36,379 bases of DNA from Anaerolineae bacterium (lineage in GTDB: Bacteria > Chloroflexota > Anaerolineae > Aggregatilineales > Phototrophicaceae): contig JAJEGA010000059.1 in NCBI GenBank assembly GCA_022820125.1, forward strand, positions 1 to 36,379. The letters are read 5' to 3'. The notes under the pieces were generated by a model that was given only the letters and a program-made list of their open reading frames with translations, ran no database searches and had not been told where the DNA came from. The position numbers and the translations under genes are program-made. This document shows, piece after piece, positions 15,711 to 23,231 of this stretch. The first letter of the stretch is position 1. Each line of letters begins with the position of its first letter.

Positions 15711-17090
15711 TTAGCTCACAGGCTCGTTCCGCAGCTTGTGCCAGAGATCGATATTGCGCTGAACCAAGCCCGAAATTGAGCCATGCCCGAAACCCGCCAC
15801 GACTGTTTTGACGTGGTCATTGAAGGGCCTAATCCAGCGATGGTCCAAGCCGTCATAACCCACAGCGGCGCCAACGATACTGGCGGCAGTGCCGGCGGTG
15901 CAGTCGGTATCCAGCCCGCACATGACGGCAGTTGTAATCGTCTTGCTGTAATCGAGTTGACCATGGATCAGGGACAAGACGACAAAGCCCATATTGTGTA
16001 ACGAATGCAGGAAGGGCAGGTGGCCATACTTGTCGTAGATGCGGTCGCAGACTGATACCCAATCACGGTCGGCCTCATACCACCCAACTACCTCATGCAC
16101 AATATGCGCCAGGCGCGAACGCCGCGGAATAACCGAAAGCCCACCCGCAAGAATTGTCTCGATGTTCGGATTAGGACTAAGAGCGGCGCTGAGGGCGCCG
16201 GCGACGAACAGGGAACTGTAAACACCGTTCTTAACCGCGTTCAGCGTCACTTCTTTATGGGCGATACGGGCGGCGCGGCGCGTGTCCCCCGGCGCGATAT
16301 AACCCCAGAAATCGGCGCGAATCGCCGTATTTATGCCCTCGCGCAGGGGATTGATCTTGGTCGGGAATTCCTCAATTTGCTCTTCAACCGGGCGATCTTC
16401 GGTTAGATTCACCATGTGGTAATAGGATTGGCGCGTGCAAGACCAGAGCCAGTGATACGGGATATTGCGCAAGTGGTTGTTCGCCACATCCAGCTTGCTG
16501 AAGCCCAAGCCATGCTCTTCCAGCAGCATCAATCCCAGAATCGTGTAGTGGATGTCGTCATCGGGCTCGGCGTACTGTATGTTTCCCAAGGTCGAGGGCT
16601 TGCAGCGCAGCGAAATGCCCAGCGCGGGCGATTCCTGCGGCGCCCAGTCGTTCAGCGGATAGGCGTCGAGGCTCTCCAGATAGCGCTTTATGAACTTCCT
16701 GTCCAAACGCATCTCCAGCGGCTTGCCGAGAACGACGCCGCCGATGCGGCCGTACCAGGCGCCTTTAATCCGTTCAGCATATTCTTCATCGCTCAGCGGC
16801 TGCAGAGCTGGGGGCGGCGGAGCGTCGGCGATGATGGCGTCAAAATCATCGGGCTCGACAAATTGGTAGTCCGCGCGGATGCCTTGGTCGCGGATTGCCC
16901 ACAGCGCGCCATAAGCCTCTTCCCAATCGGCTTCGGTCAGCGTCGAGCGGTCGGCCGCCTGGCGCACTGCCTCCGGCAAATAGGCGGCTTCAAAATCCGG
17001 TTCCGGGCTTGCGCCGACAGGGAAACCTTCCTCATATAGCTGAAGGTACTCCATCGCGAATATGTCCTTCCAATTGGCGAATCCAGGCAT
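15711..17090 (-). CDS. ADP-ribosylglycohydrolase (ARH/DraG) family protein
   Basis: ARH-fold hydrolases use a binuclear magnesium site to cleave ADP-ribose or related riboside bonds. In this 459-residue protein the first ~100 residues are an acidic extension. The ARH domain begins at RIKGAWYGRIGGVVLGKPLE (107-126). The metal motifs are DDD at 177-179 (EPDDDIHYTILGL) and DTD at 394-396 (CGLDTDCTAGTAASIVGAAVG). It is thus longer than DraG (~300) and similar to the large ARH proteins found next to sugar transporters. It is the last gene of the sugar operon, 74 bases after rpiB. A role in releasing ribose from an imported compound is an inference from this neighbourhood; protein de-ADP-ribosylation is the alternative. 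Confidence 0.85.
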   Translation of the reverse strand: MPGFANWKDIFAMEYLQLYEEGFPVGASPEPDFEAAYLPEAVRQAADRSTLTEADWEEAYGALWAIRDQGIRADYQFVEPDDFDAIIADAPPPPALQPLSDEEYAERIKGAWYGRIGGVVLGKPLEMRLDRKFIKRYLESLDAYPLNDWAPQESPALGISLRCKPSTLGNIQYAEPDDDIHYTILGLMLLEEHGLGFSKLDVANNHLRNIPYHWLWSCTRQSYYHMVNLTEDRPVEEQIEEFPTKINPLREGINTAIRADFWGYIAPGDTRRAARIAHKEVTLNAVKNGVYSSLFVAGALSAALSPNPNIETILAGGLSVIPRRSRLAHIVHEVVGWYEADRDWVSVCDRIYDKYGHLPFLHSLHNMGFVVLSLIHGQLDYSKTITTAVMCGLDTDCTAGTAASIVGAAVGYDGLDHRWIRPFNDHVKTVVAGFGHGSISGLVQRNIDLWHKLRNEPVS

Positions 17091-17110
17091 TGCGTTTCTC
17101 CATTTCTACG

Positions 17111-17130
17111 AGGCTGGCGCTGCGCAGCCT
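17111..17130 (-). other. Intercistronic hairpin between rpiB and the ARH gene
   Basis: AGGCTGGCG pairs with CGCAGCCT apart from a single bulged G; there is no T run, so it is not an intrinsic terminator. It may stabilise or separate the rpiB and ARH messages. Confidence 0.4.
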
Positions 17131-17164
17131 GTGTCTATATCATTTCGCGCCGGGCAGCCTATGC

Positions 17165-17677
17165 CTACCCGTCCTTGAAAAAATCTTCCGATGGTTCCCA
17201 AGCGCTATTTTCGCTTAGGTTTTGCTCGGCATTGGCGATGAGCCCCAGCGAAATATCATGCCGCCCGCCGTCGTATTCCGTATCGAGCCAGGCTTCGAGG
17301 ATGTCGAGCGCCTCAAGCTCGCCGGTGATCTTGCCGCCGAGGCAGAGGATATTGGAGTTGTTATGGGCGCGCGTCAGGCGTCCCATATAGGTGCTGGTGC
17401 AGAGGGCGGCGCGGACCCCGTCGAATTTATTGGCGATGATGCTCATGCCGATCCCGGTCGAGCAAATCAGGATCCCGCGCTCGGCTTCCCCTTGGGAGAC
17501 CGCGTTGGCGACGCGCGCGGCGTAGTGAGGATAGCGGACGATATCGCCTGAATCGGAGCCGAGATCTTCATAAGGAATATGGCGCTCGTCGAGATAAGCC
17601 AGCAACTTCCGCTTGAGCTCGTAGCCGCCATGGTCATTCCCTATCCAGATGCGCCCGCTTCGCTCTGTTTCACCCAT
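17165..17677 (-). CDS. rpiB: RpiB/LacA/LacB family sugar-phosphate isomerase
   Basis: Aldose-ketose isomerase, most likely ribose-5-phosphate to ribulose-5-phosphate. The 170 residues include GNDHGGYELK (13-22), the active-site Cys72 in ICSTGIGMSIIANKFDGVRAALC (71-93), and RAHNNSNILCLGG (103-115). These match RpiB; LacA/LacB galactose-6-phosphate isomerases share the fold and allose-6-phosphate isomerase activity is also known, so substrate is not certain. ATG at 17677 has AGAGGGGGTG upstream. It sits between the permease genes (41 bases) and the ARH gene on the same strand, implying that the imported sugar or its cleavage product enters metabolism as a pentose (or similar) phosphate. No kinase is encoded in the operon. 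Confidence 0.88.
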   Translation of the reverse strand: MGETERSGRIWIGNDHGGYELKRKLLAYLDERHIPYEDLGSDSGDIVRYPHYAARVANAVSQGEAERGILICSTGIGMSIIANKFDGVRAALCTSTYMGRLTRAHNNSNILCLGGKITGELEALDILEAWLDTEYDGGRHDISLGLIANAEQNLSENSAWEPSEDFFKDG

Positions 17678-17718
17678 CGCGCTTCACCCCCTCTTATGCC
17701 GCATTGTTTGATTCATCG

Positions 17719-18552
17719 TCAGGCTTTCAAGCCGCCTTGCGTCAAGCCTTCCACAAAGCGGCGCTGCAAGATGAGGAACAAAATGATGATCGGCAGGATC
17801 ATAATGACAGCGCCGGCGTTCGTCAGTCCCCAATCCCGCGAGTAGCGCGATTGAAAGGCGAACAAGCCAGTCGAGATCGGCTTTAGGCTCGGGTCAGTCA
17901 AAAAGGTGACCGCGAAGAGAAATTCGTTCCAGGAACTTAAGCCGACGACCAAGGCGGCGGTCACGAAACCGGGCCAAGACAGCGGCATAATAATGTGGCG
18001 GAAAATATGCCAATTCGTCGCGCCGTCCACCCGCGCCGCTTCCATGAATTCTTCGGGCAGCGACACCATGTAGGAGCGCAGCAGGTAGGTGGCGAATGGC
18101 GATGACAAACCGCAATAGATGATAATCAAACCGAGCTGCGTGTTGATGAGACCGAAATTGCGCCACATGATGAAGAGCGGCACGATGAAGAGCTGCGCCG
18201 GCACGCTCGTCCCGACCAGAAAGTAAAAAGTCAGCAAGTCGCCCCCGCGCAGTTTAAGCCGCGCCAGCGCATAAGCGCCGGAGCCAGCGAGGATGAGCGT
18301 GCCGACAATCGTCCCGCCAGTGATGACGACGCTGTTTCTGAGTATCGTCCCATAGCGCCCGACTTCCCAGGCTTCCGTGAAATTTTCATAATGCCACTCG
18401 CTCGGCATCCCGAGCGGGTTCCTGCCTATCTCCGCGGTCGTCTTGAAGGCGTTCATGAAGAGAATCGCGATCGGCATAAAGGCGATGAAGGCGAGCGTCA
18501 TCAAGATCACATGGTTTGGAATTGTCGAATGCTCACGCCCGGATTTGAGCAT
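17719..18552 (-). CDS. Sugar ABC transporter permease, MalG/CUT1 type
   Basis: Inner-membrane permease of a carbohydrate importer. The 277 residues show six predicted hydrophobic segments, starting with VILMTLAFIAFMPIAILFMNAFK (about 15-37). The cytosolic EAA coupling loop EAARVDGATNWHIFRHIIMPLSWP (about 168-191) contacts the ATPase, and the C-terminus FVEGLTQGGLKA is typical of MalG-like proteins. It pairs with the MalF-like permease directly upstream (26-base gap containing the hairpin CCCAG/CTGGG at 18562-18578) and with the binding protein at 19575. No ATP-binding subunit is encoded in the operon; CUT1 systems often share a single MsmX/MalK-like ATPase encoded elsewhere. Confidence 0.95.
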   Translation of the reverse strand: MLKSGREHSTIPNHVILMTLAFIAFMPIAILFMNAFKTTAEIGRNPLGMPSEWHYENFTEAWEVGRYGTILRNSVVITGGTIVGTLILAGSGAYALARLKLRGGDLLTFYFLVGTSVPAQLFIVPLFIMWRNFGLINTQLGLIIIYCGLSSPFATYLLRSYMVSLPEEFMEAARVDGATNWHIFRHIIMPLSWPGFVTAALVVGLSSWNEFLFAVTFLTDPSLKPISTGLFAFQSRYSRDWGLTNAGAVIMILPIIILFLILQRRFVEGLTQGGLKA

Positions 18553-18578
18553 GCTCTAGCTCCCAGGGCGGCGCTGGG

Positions 18579-19496
18579 CTAAATCTGCCAGCCGCGCCGC
18601 CGCAAGACATAGAAAATTGACAGTGGAACCGATACCCATAATGCCAAGATTACGCCAATCGAGGCGGCATAACCCACATCAAAATTCTCAAAAGCCTGTG
18701 TATAGAGATAGGTGGACATGACTTCCGAGGCATGGGCTGGCCCGCCGCCTGTCAAGATGTATACATGGTCGAAGACCAGCGTCGTGCCGATGAAAATAAT
18801 CAGCATGGAAAAGATTAAAGTGGGGCGGATGCTGGGCAGGGTGACATGGCGAAACTGCTGCAGGCGCGTCGCGCCATCCAAGCGCGCGACTTCGTACAAT
18901 TCTTTGTCCACTTGCGTCATCGCCGCCAGGTACAAGACGACGAGGAAGCCCCACGTGTGCCAGCCATCGACAAAAACGATGCCATAGAGCGCTGTGCTGC
19001 GGCGGCCGAAAACGGCGAAGTCCAAAAATGTGATGCCGTGGTCAGCCAGGAAAGCGCCAACCCCATGCTTGGGGTGCAGCAAATAACGCCAGATCTGCGT
19101 GTTGATCACGCTAGCGAACATGTAGGGGATAAAATAGAGTAGCCGATAAACGACCTGCCCATGCCGGATGCCGGCCAGCAGGTAGGCGCCCAAGAGTCCG
19201 ACCGCGATGGGAACAATCAGAAAGATGCCTGTATAAGTAACATTGTTGATAAAAGCGCGGAAAAATACGGCGTCTTGAAACAAGCGGCCGAAGTTGTCCA
19301 AGCCGATGAAGTTCGCCTCGGTTGTGCCGTTCCAATCCGTAAACGCGTAGAGGATGCCGGAAACCGATGGGATGATAATGACAACCGCATTGACGATGAG
19401 CAAGGGGATGATGTAGATCCAGCGCCCCAAGGGCTCCACAAAATGAGTCTTGAACACTTGCCAATGCGCTGCCTGTCGCGGCGCTGCTTTGGTCAC
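18579..19496 (-). CDS. Sugar ABC transporter permease, MalF/CUT1 type
   Basis: Second permease of the importer. I chose GTG at 19496 because AGAGG lies five bases upstream; the frame remains open to a TTG at 19520. That gives 305 residues with a first hydrophobic helix at IYIIPLLIVNAVVIIIPSVSG, five further segments, and the EAA loop EVARLDGATRLQQFRHVTLPSIRP. The late motif LTGGGPAHASEVMSTYLYTQAFENFDVGYAAS is a hallmark of MalF/UgpA-like permeases. It lies 78 bases from the binding-protein stop, separated by a strong hairpin at 19534-19557 that may reduce permease relative to binding-protein expression. CUT1 permeases usually carry oligosaccharides or glycerol-phosphate-like substrates. Confidence 0.95.
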   Translation of the reverse strand: MTKAAPRQAAHWQVFKTHFVEPLGRWIYIIPLLIVNAVVIIIPSVSGILYAFTDWNGTTEANFIGLDNFGRLFQDAVFFRAFINNVTYTGIFLIVPIAVGLLGAYLLAGIRHGQVVYRLLYFIPYMFASVINTQIWRYLLHPKHGVGAFLADHGITFLDFAVFGRRSTALYGIVFVDGWHTWGFLVVLYLAAMTQVDKELYEVARLDGATRLQQFRHVTLPSIRPTLIFSMLIIFIGTTLVFDHVYILTGGGPAHASEVMSTYLYTQAFENFDVGYAASIGVILALWVSVPLSIFYVLRRRGWQI

Positions 19497-19533
19497 ACTG
19501 GCCTCTGGAAGGTATCTCAACGTTGAATGGGCG

Positions 19534-19557
19534 ATGGGGGAAGCGCGCTCCCCCCAT
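19534..19557 (-). other. Intercistronic stem-loop between binding-protein and permease genes
   Basis: ATGGGGG (19534-19540) pairs perfectly with CCCCCAT (19551-19557); the inner bases A/T and GCGCGC extend the stem after one mismatch. No T run follows in the direction of transcription. Its place mirrors the malE-malF intercistronic hairpins that stabilise the upstream message, so a dosage role is likely. Confidence 0.7.
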
Positions 19558-19574
19558 GCGCCTGTGATGTATCG

Positions 19575-20897
19575 TTAGGGAACGGGAATGGTGCCGCCGC
19601 TTTCGAAAAGTTCGTCCCAGACAACCTGGTGGGCGGCCAAGTAGTCCTCAATCGAGACGATGCCTTCCCACACGCCTTCGATTTCGACGCGCAGGTTGGT
19701 GTTGGCGGGGCCGGGCCAGAAGGTCCAGTTGGCGTATCCATAGTTGCCCATGCCAGTGGCTTCGGCGAATGCCGCATGGAAGCGCTGCACCCGCTCATCG
19801 ACGCCATCGGGGAAGTCATCCACGCTGAAAGCCAAGGGCAGCAGCCACTCGGAATAATTGAATCCCGATGAGATCTCCAGGACGCGATCGGGATTGCTAA
19901 TCAGGAAGTCCAGCGCCATGGCGGCTTCATTGGGGTGGTCAGAGCCGGCATTGATTGCCAGCGTGGAGCCAATTGCCAGCGGATATACAGATGGACGCGG
20001 CTGAGTATTCATGTTGGGCACGGGCGCCAGATCCCAGACCATGCCGGTCTCGCCAAAGTATTCAGGCGCGCTGTTGAAGCCCCAGGTTCCCGTGATCATC
20101 ATCGCGGCTTCGCCACTGGCCAGCTCCGCCCAGTAATCCGCCCCTTCATACTGGTAGTAATTCTCCAACCCGCCAGACCACCAGCCTTTCTCGGCGATGT
20201 CATCGGTGAGCAGGGCGATCGCTTCCGCGAAGACCTCGTCCGTCCATTGCTTCTCGCCGGTCAGCGCGGCTCTCAATTCTTCCTGCGTGGCGTAGTTGTT
20301 GAGGTAGCCGCTGATGATGTGCCCGTTCGCCCAGACGGCGTTCAGATTGCCGTAGGTGAAGGGGTTGATGCCCAGCTCCATACAGGCTTCGGCGACCGCT
20401 TCCAACTCGGCGCGGTTGGTCGGGACTGACCAGCCATGCTCTTCAAAGACAGACTGGTTGTAGAACATGACGATGCTCTCGAATGCCAGCGGGATGCTGT
20501 AGAGCGTGCCATCAATCGTGCCAGTGCCATAAGCCCAGGGGACAAGCTTGTCCTGCCAGCCATAGAGATCCGAATAGCTGTCGAGCGGCGCCATGAAACC
20601 GCCCTTGATGTATTCGGCATTCCAGGCGGGCCCAAATGTGGACAGGATATCGGGGGCGGCGCCGCCCAGCAGCGCTGTCCGCAAGACATCCTGCAGTGAT
20701 TCTTGCCCGATGACTTCCAACTTGATGCCCGGATTGGCTTCTTCAAATGGTTCTACCAATGTGGCTTGCAGGTGATCAAGATCGCCCTGGTCTGTCGTCT
20801 CGACCCACCACTTCAGGGTGACCACGTCTTGCGCGGAAACGGCGAAAACGGCTGAAAGACAAAACACCAGCAATACCAATAAACGCAGTGATCGCAT
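19575..20897 (-). CDS. Extracellular solute-binding protein, family 1 (sugar ABC importer)
   Basis: Periplasmic or surface sugar-binding subunit. ATG at 20897 is chosen because AGGAGAG precedes it and the promoter at 20953-20981 excludes the longer frame from 20981. The 440 residues start with a Sec signal peptide (MRSLRLLVLLVFCLSAVFA, cleavage likely after VSA at about 22). There is no lipobox, so it is probably not a lipoprotein. The mature start VTLKWWVETTDQGDLDHLQATLVEPFEEANPGIKLEV and GGAAPDILSTFGPAWNAEYIKGG are classical for SBP family 1, and GEAAMMITGTWGFNSAPEY occurs further on. It is the first gene of the five-gene operon. The ligand cannot be read from sequence. Confidence 0.95.
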   Translation of the reverse strand: MRSLRLLVLLVFCLSAVFAVSAQDVVTLKWWVETTDQGDLDHLQATLVEPFEEANPGIKLEVIGQESLQDVLRTALLGGAAPDILSTFGPAWNAEYIKGGFMAPLDSYSDLYGWQDKLVPWAYGTGTIDGTLYSIPLAFESIVMFYNQSVFEEHGWSVPTNRAELEAVAEACMELGINPFTYGNLNAVWANGHIISGYLNNYATQEELRAALTGEKQWTDEVFAEAIALLTDDIAEKGWWSGGLENYYQYEGADYWAELASGEAAMMITGTWGFNSAPEYFGETGMVWDLAPVPNMNTQPRPSVYPLAIGSTLAINAGSDHPNEAAMALDFLISNPDRVLEISSGFNYSEWLLPLAFSVDDFPDGVDERVQRFHAAFAEATGMGNYGYANWTFWPGPANTNLRVEIEGVWEGIVSIEDYLAAHQVVWDELFESGGTIPVP

Positions 20898-20952
20898 GAA
20901 ACTCTCCTCTCTCGCGTAAACAATGTTGCTGCCTTGTCGATATGACGCGGAA

Positions 20953-20981
20953 AGTATAGTCAAAGTTCCGAGCGCGCGCAA
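20953..20981 (-). promoter_or_regulatory. Promoter of the sugar-transport operon
   Basis: Minus strand: TTGCGC (reverse complement of 20976-20981), 17-base spacer, TATACT (reverse complement of 20953-20958). The predicted start near 20946 leaves a leader of about 50 bases. No operator-like palindrome and no regulator gene are seen beside it. Confidence 0.65.
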
Positions 20982-20999
20982 CCAAGATGGTTAGAGGAG

Positions 21000-21195
21000 A
21001 TTGGGCAAGCGCATCTATTCTTTCTTCACCACAGAAGACACGGAGGGCACAGAGTTTCAGGTTTATTACGACTTTCCCGCTACACTCACTGCTGGGATAG
21101 GGCAAGATGCCTTGCTGCCCTGTCGATAAACTTGCTTCTCGCTCAATCAAGCTGTCTCAAAATGTCAAGAAATCTTTATTGCATTGTTTTCTCAG
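21000..21195 (+). repeat. Palindromic MITE-like repeat, copy C (decayed, right end lost)
   Basis: Aligned in the forward direction with copy B: GGGCAAGCGCATC at the left end against GGGCAATCGCATC, then TTCACCACAGAAGACACGGA..., CCACTGCT-like CACTGCT, TCGATAAAC, and AAATGTCAAGAAATCT against AAATGCCGCGAAATCT. Similarity fades after about 21195, and the right sub-terminal arm and terminal repeat are missing. Within the 21000-21519 gap I find no supported gene. Confidence 0.7.
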
Positions 21196-21234
21196 TAAGT
21201 CCAATAAAGTAATGCAACAAAATGAAGGAACGTC

Positions 21235-21304
21235 GTAGGGGCGACTCTTGAGTCGCCCACATGTACAATGGCGACATAGTGGGCGAGACAAGTCTCGCCC
21301 CTAC
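21235..21304. repeat. 70-bp imperfect palindrome (GTAGGGGCGA type)
   Basis: GTAGGGGCGACTCTTGAGTC at the left is mirrored by the reverse complement of the right end (GTAGGGGCGAGACTTGTCTC), with a central spacer of about 20 bases. Each arm is itself a smaller palindrome (GGGCGACTC/GAGTCGCCC and GGGCGAGAC/GTCTCGCCC). It is distinct in sequence from the CCAGGGCAATCGC elements and abuts the decayed end of copy C. Only one copy occurs in this window. Confidence 0.8.
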
Positions 21305-21519
21305 AGATCTAGAATCAGATTAGCATCGCCCTTTTTCGCATGACTTACTTGCGTTTACTTCTGTGATGAAACCCAATTCGCATTTTGTCATTGCGCTGAT
21401 GTCGCTTTTGATGCGATTAACCTGCTCTGATAGGTCTGCGAGTAGCGTTGAGCGCGAACTTGAGTATAGTGAAGTTGGTTGCGATTCCTAAAGCATAACA
21501 TCTATAAGCGAGGTGCGTT

Positions 21520-22491
21520 TTGGCAGAGCGGGAATCAGTTGATCTTTCAAATCCGAAGACAGTCGCGCAGTACCTGCGCTTGATCCTGACCGGCTTCGCC
21601 ATGGGCGCGGCCGACATTGTCCCCGGCGTCAGTGGCGGGACGATGGCTTTCATCCTGGGCGTCTACAGCGACCTGATAAACGCCATAAAATCATTCAATG
21701 TAGACGCGATAAAACTGCTTCTGGCGCTTCGTTTGAAAGCCCTGTTGGATCATGTTTCTTTTCGTTTTCTACTGGCTCTGGGCGCGGGCTTGCTGTCGGC
21801 GATCCTGCTGCTCTCGAGTTTCTTGAGCGAGACGATGGATAATCCCGCGGGGCGCATTCTTCTGTTCGCCTTTTTCTTCGGTTTGGTGCTGGCTTCGATT
21901 TTGACCATCGGCGTCAAGGTGCGCTGGGGCTTGGCGCCGGCAGTTGCTTTGATCGCTGGCACGGCCGCAGCCTTCGTGATCGTCAATATCGTGCCGGCGG
22001 AGGCGGATCACTCGGCGCCATTTCTATTTTTCAGCGGCATGATTGCCATTACCGCGATGATATTGCCGGGCATTTCCGGCTCTTTCATGCTGCTGATTCT
22101 GGGTCAATACGACTACGTGCTGACGGCTGTGAGCAATCGGGATTTGCCGCCGGTCATCATCGTTGGCATGGGCGCGATCGTCGGCATCATCGCCTTTTCA
22201 CGCGTGCTCAGCTATCTGCTCGCGAATTACTATAATCGGACGGTCGCGCTGCTTGTCGGCTTTATGGCTGGCTCCCTTTGGAAAATCTACCCTTGGAAGC
22301 AGTGCCTGGAAAAAGATCTCGATCGCCATGGCCATGAACGCTGCCTGCTTGAGCAGAACATTCTGCCGGATACCGCATCGGAGACATTTGCGCTAGCGCT
22401 AATTCTGCTGCTAGCCGGCTTCTTGCTGGTCAATCTCTTGGATCACCTTCAATCCAGAAAGAATCCAGTTTTTGCGCGCTTCCTCAAGTGA
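21520..22491 (+). CDS. DUF368 membrane protein, polyprenyl-phosphate transporter (PopT) family
   Basis: DUF368 proteins such as PopT have been shown to recycle undecaprenyl phosphate across the cytoplasmic membrane. The 323 residues carry about eight to nine hydrophobic segments and the paired re-entrant motifs typical of the family: GFAMGAADIVPGVSGGTMAFILG (25-47) and ITAMILPGISGSFMLLILGQY (177-197). TTG at 21520 is well supported by GAGGTG seven bases upstream. An insertion of hydrophilic residues (WKQCLEKDLDRHGHERC, about 275-291) before the last helix contains two cysteines. It is a monocistronic plus-strand gene convergent with mrpG. It would serve the lipid-carrier cycle needed by the glycan locus, although it is 10 kb away. 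Confidence 0.9.
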   Translation: MAERESVDLSNPKTVAQYLRLILTGFAMGAADIVPGVSGGTMAFILGVYSDLINAIKSFNVDAIKLLLALRLKALLDHVSFRFLLALGAGLLSAILLLSSFLSETMDNPAGRILLFAFFFGLVLASILTIGVKVRWGLAPAVALIAGTAAAFVIVNIVPAEADHSAPFLFFSGMIAITAMILPGISGSFMLLILGQYDYVLTAVSNRDLPPVIIVGMGAIVGIIAFSRVLSYLLANYYNRTVALLVGFMAGSLWKIYPWKQCLEKDLDRHGHERCLLEQNILPDTASETFALALILLLAGFLLVNLLDHLQSRKNPVFARFLK

Positions 22492-22508
22492 CGGTGCTGC
22501 TGGAGGGT

Positions 22509-22949
22509 TCATTTATCGCTGCTGGATTTCGCCTCGGGCGCGTGATGGCGCAGCGCGCGCTCCTGGGCTTTGATGATGTCCTGGATGTGCGACCGGGAAA
22601 GTACGCTGGTCACATCCACTGTCGTGAACCCGGATGCTTCCGCTGGCGCGCCGCCTTCAGCCAATTCTTCTACAATCTCCCTCCGGCGATATACCGAAGC
22701 GGCAATTGCATGTGTGGCGACCGGGGTGGTAAGCAATACGAAGAGACCAAGAGCCAAGAGCCTAAGCCAGGTTGACGGCATCAGCAGCGCGGCGCCCAGC
22801 AAAATGCCAAACAAGCCCAAGGTCGCGACTTTGCCGGAGGCGTGCAAGCGCGTCAAGCTGTCCGGCATGCGAATGACGCCGAGCACGCCGACCGCGCAGA
22901 AGAATAAGCCAAAGAGCAGCGCGGCAACGCCAAGGAGCTCAAGCAGCAC
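22509..22949 (-). CDS. mrpG: Na+/H+ antiporter subunit G
   Basis: Small membrane subunit of the Mrp complex. The 146 residues have three hydrophobic helices in the first ~85 residues, with the family motif GVIRMPDSLTRLHASGKVATLG (24-45) and TTPVATHAIAASVYRR (74-89). The hydrophilic C-terminal tail (from 90) is longer than in the average ~110-residue MrpG. GTG start at 22949 directly follows the mrpF stop (TAAGTG), so the two are translationally coupled. It is the last gene of the operon and converges with the DUF368 gene, 17 bases apart. Confidence 0.93.
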   Translation of the reverse strand: MLLELLGVAALLFGLFFCAVGVLGVIRMPDSLTRLHASGKVATLGLFGILLGAALLMPSTWLRLLALGLFVLLTTPVATHAIAASVYRRREIVEELAEGGAPAEASGFTTVDVTSVLSRSHIQDIIKAQERALRHHAPEAKSSSDK

Positions 22950-23231
22950 TTAAAATACCCTGCCTTCGGAAATATAGCGGGCGATGCTGATCGTGCCGAT
23001 GAATGCGAAGGCGGCCAATGCGATCGCCATATCGACGAAATTTTCCGTTCCTTCGACAAGCGCCAGCATCACGATGATGCCGATTAGAAGCGTCGTGATG
23101 AGGTCAACCGCCTGCAAGCGGTCGGGCAATGTCGGTCCGACAATGACGCGATAAGAGGCGGGAATCAGCAGGCTGACCAGCGCGAGCAGGATCAGTTGAA
23201 CAGCGGCTTGGGCAACGGGATGCTCAATCAT
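22950..23231 (-). CDS. mrpF: Na+/H+ antiporter subunit F
   Basis: A 93-residue membrane protein with three helices. YRVIVGPTLPDRLQAVDLITT (27-47) is the MrpF signature, containing the conserved D in PDRLQAVD. It ends ARYISEGRVF. Start ATG at 23231 overlaps the mrpE stop by 8 bases and its stop abuts mrpG. MrpF is an essential small subunit of the seven-subunit Mrp antiporter. Confidence 0.93.
   Translation of the reverse strand: MIEHPVAQAAVQLILLALVSLLIPASYRVIVGPTLPDRLQAVDLITTLLIGIIVMLALVEGTENFVDMAIALAAFAFIGTISIARYISEGRVF

Noticed and set aside
17165..17677. Assignment as LacA/LacB galactose-6-phosphate isomerase
   Set aside because: The fold cannot exclude it, but no tagatose-pathway gene is present and the motifs and the neighbouring ARH gene favour the RpiB reading.
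20898..20981. Longer N-terminus of the solute-binding protein
   Set aside because: The segment contains the promoter and AGGAGAG site, and only the start at 20897 yields a proper signal peptide.
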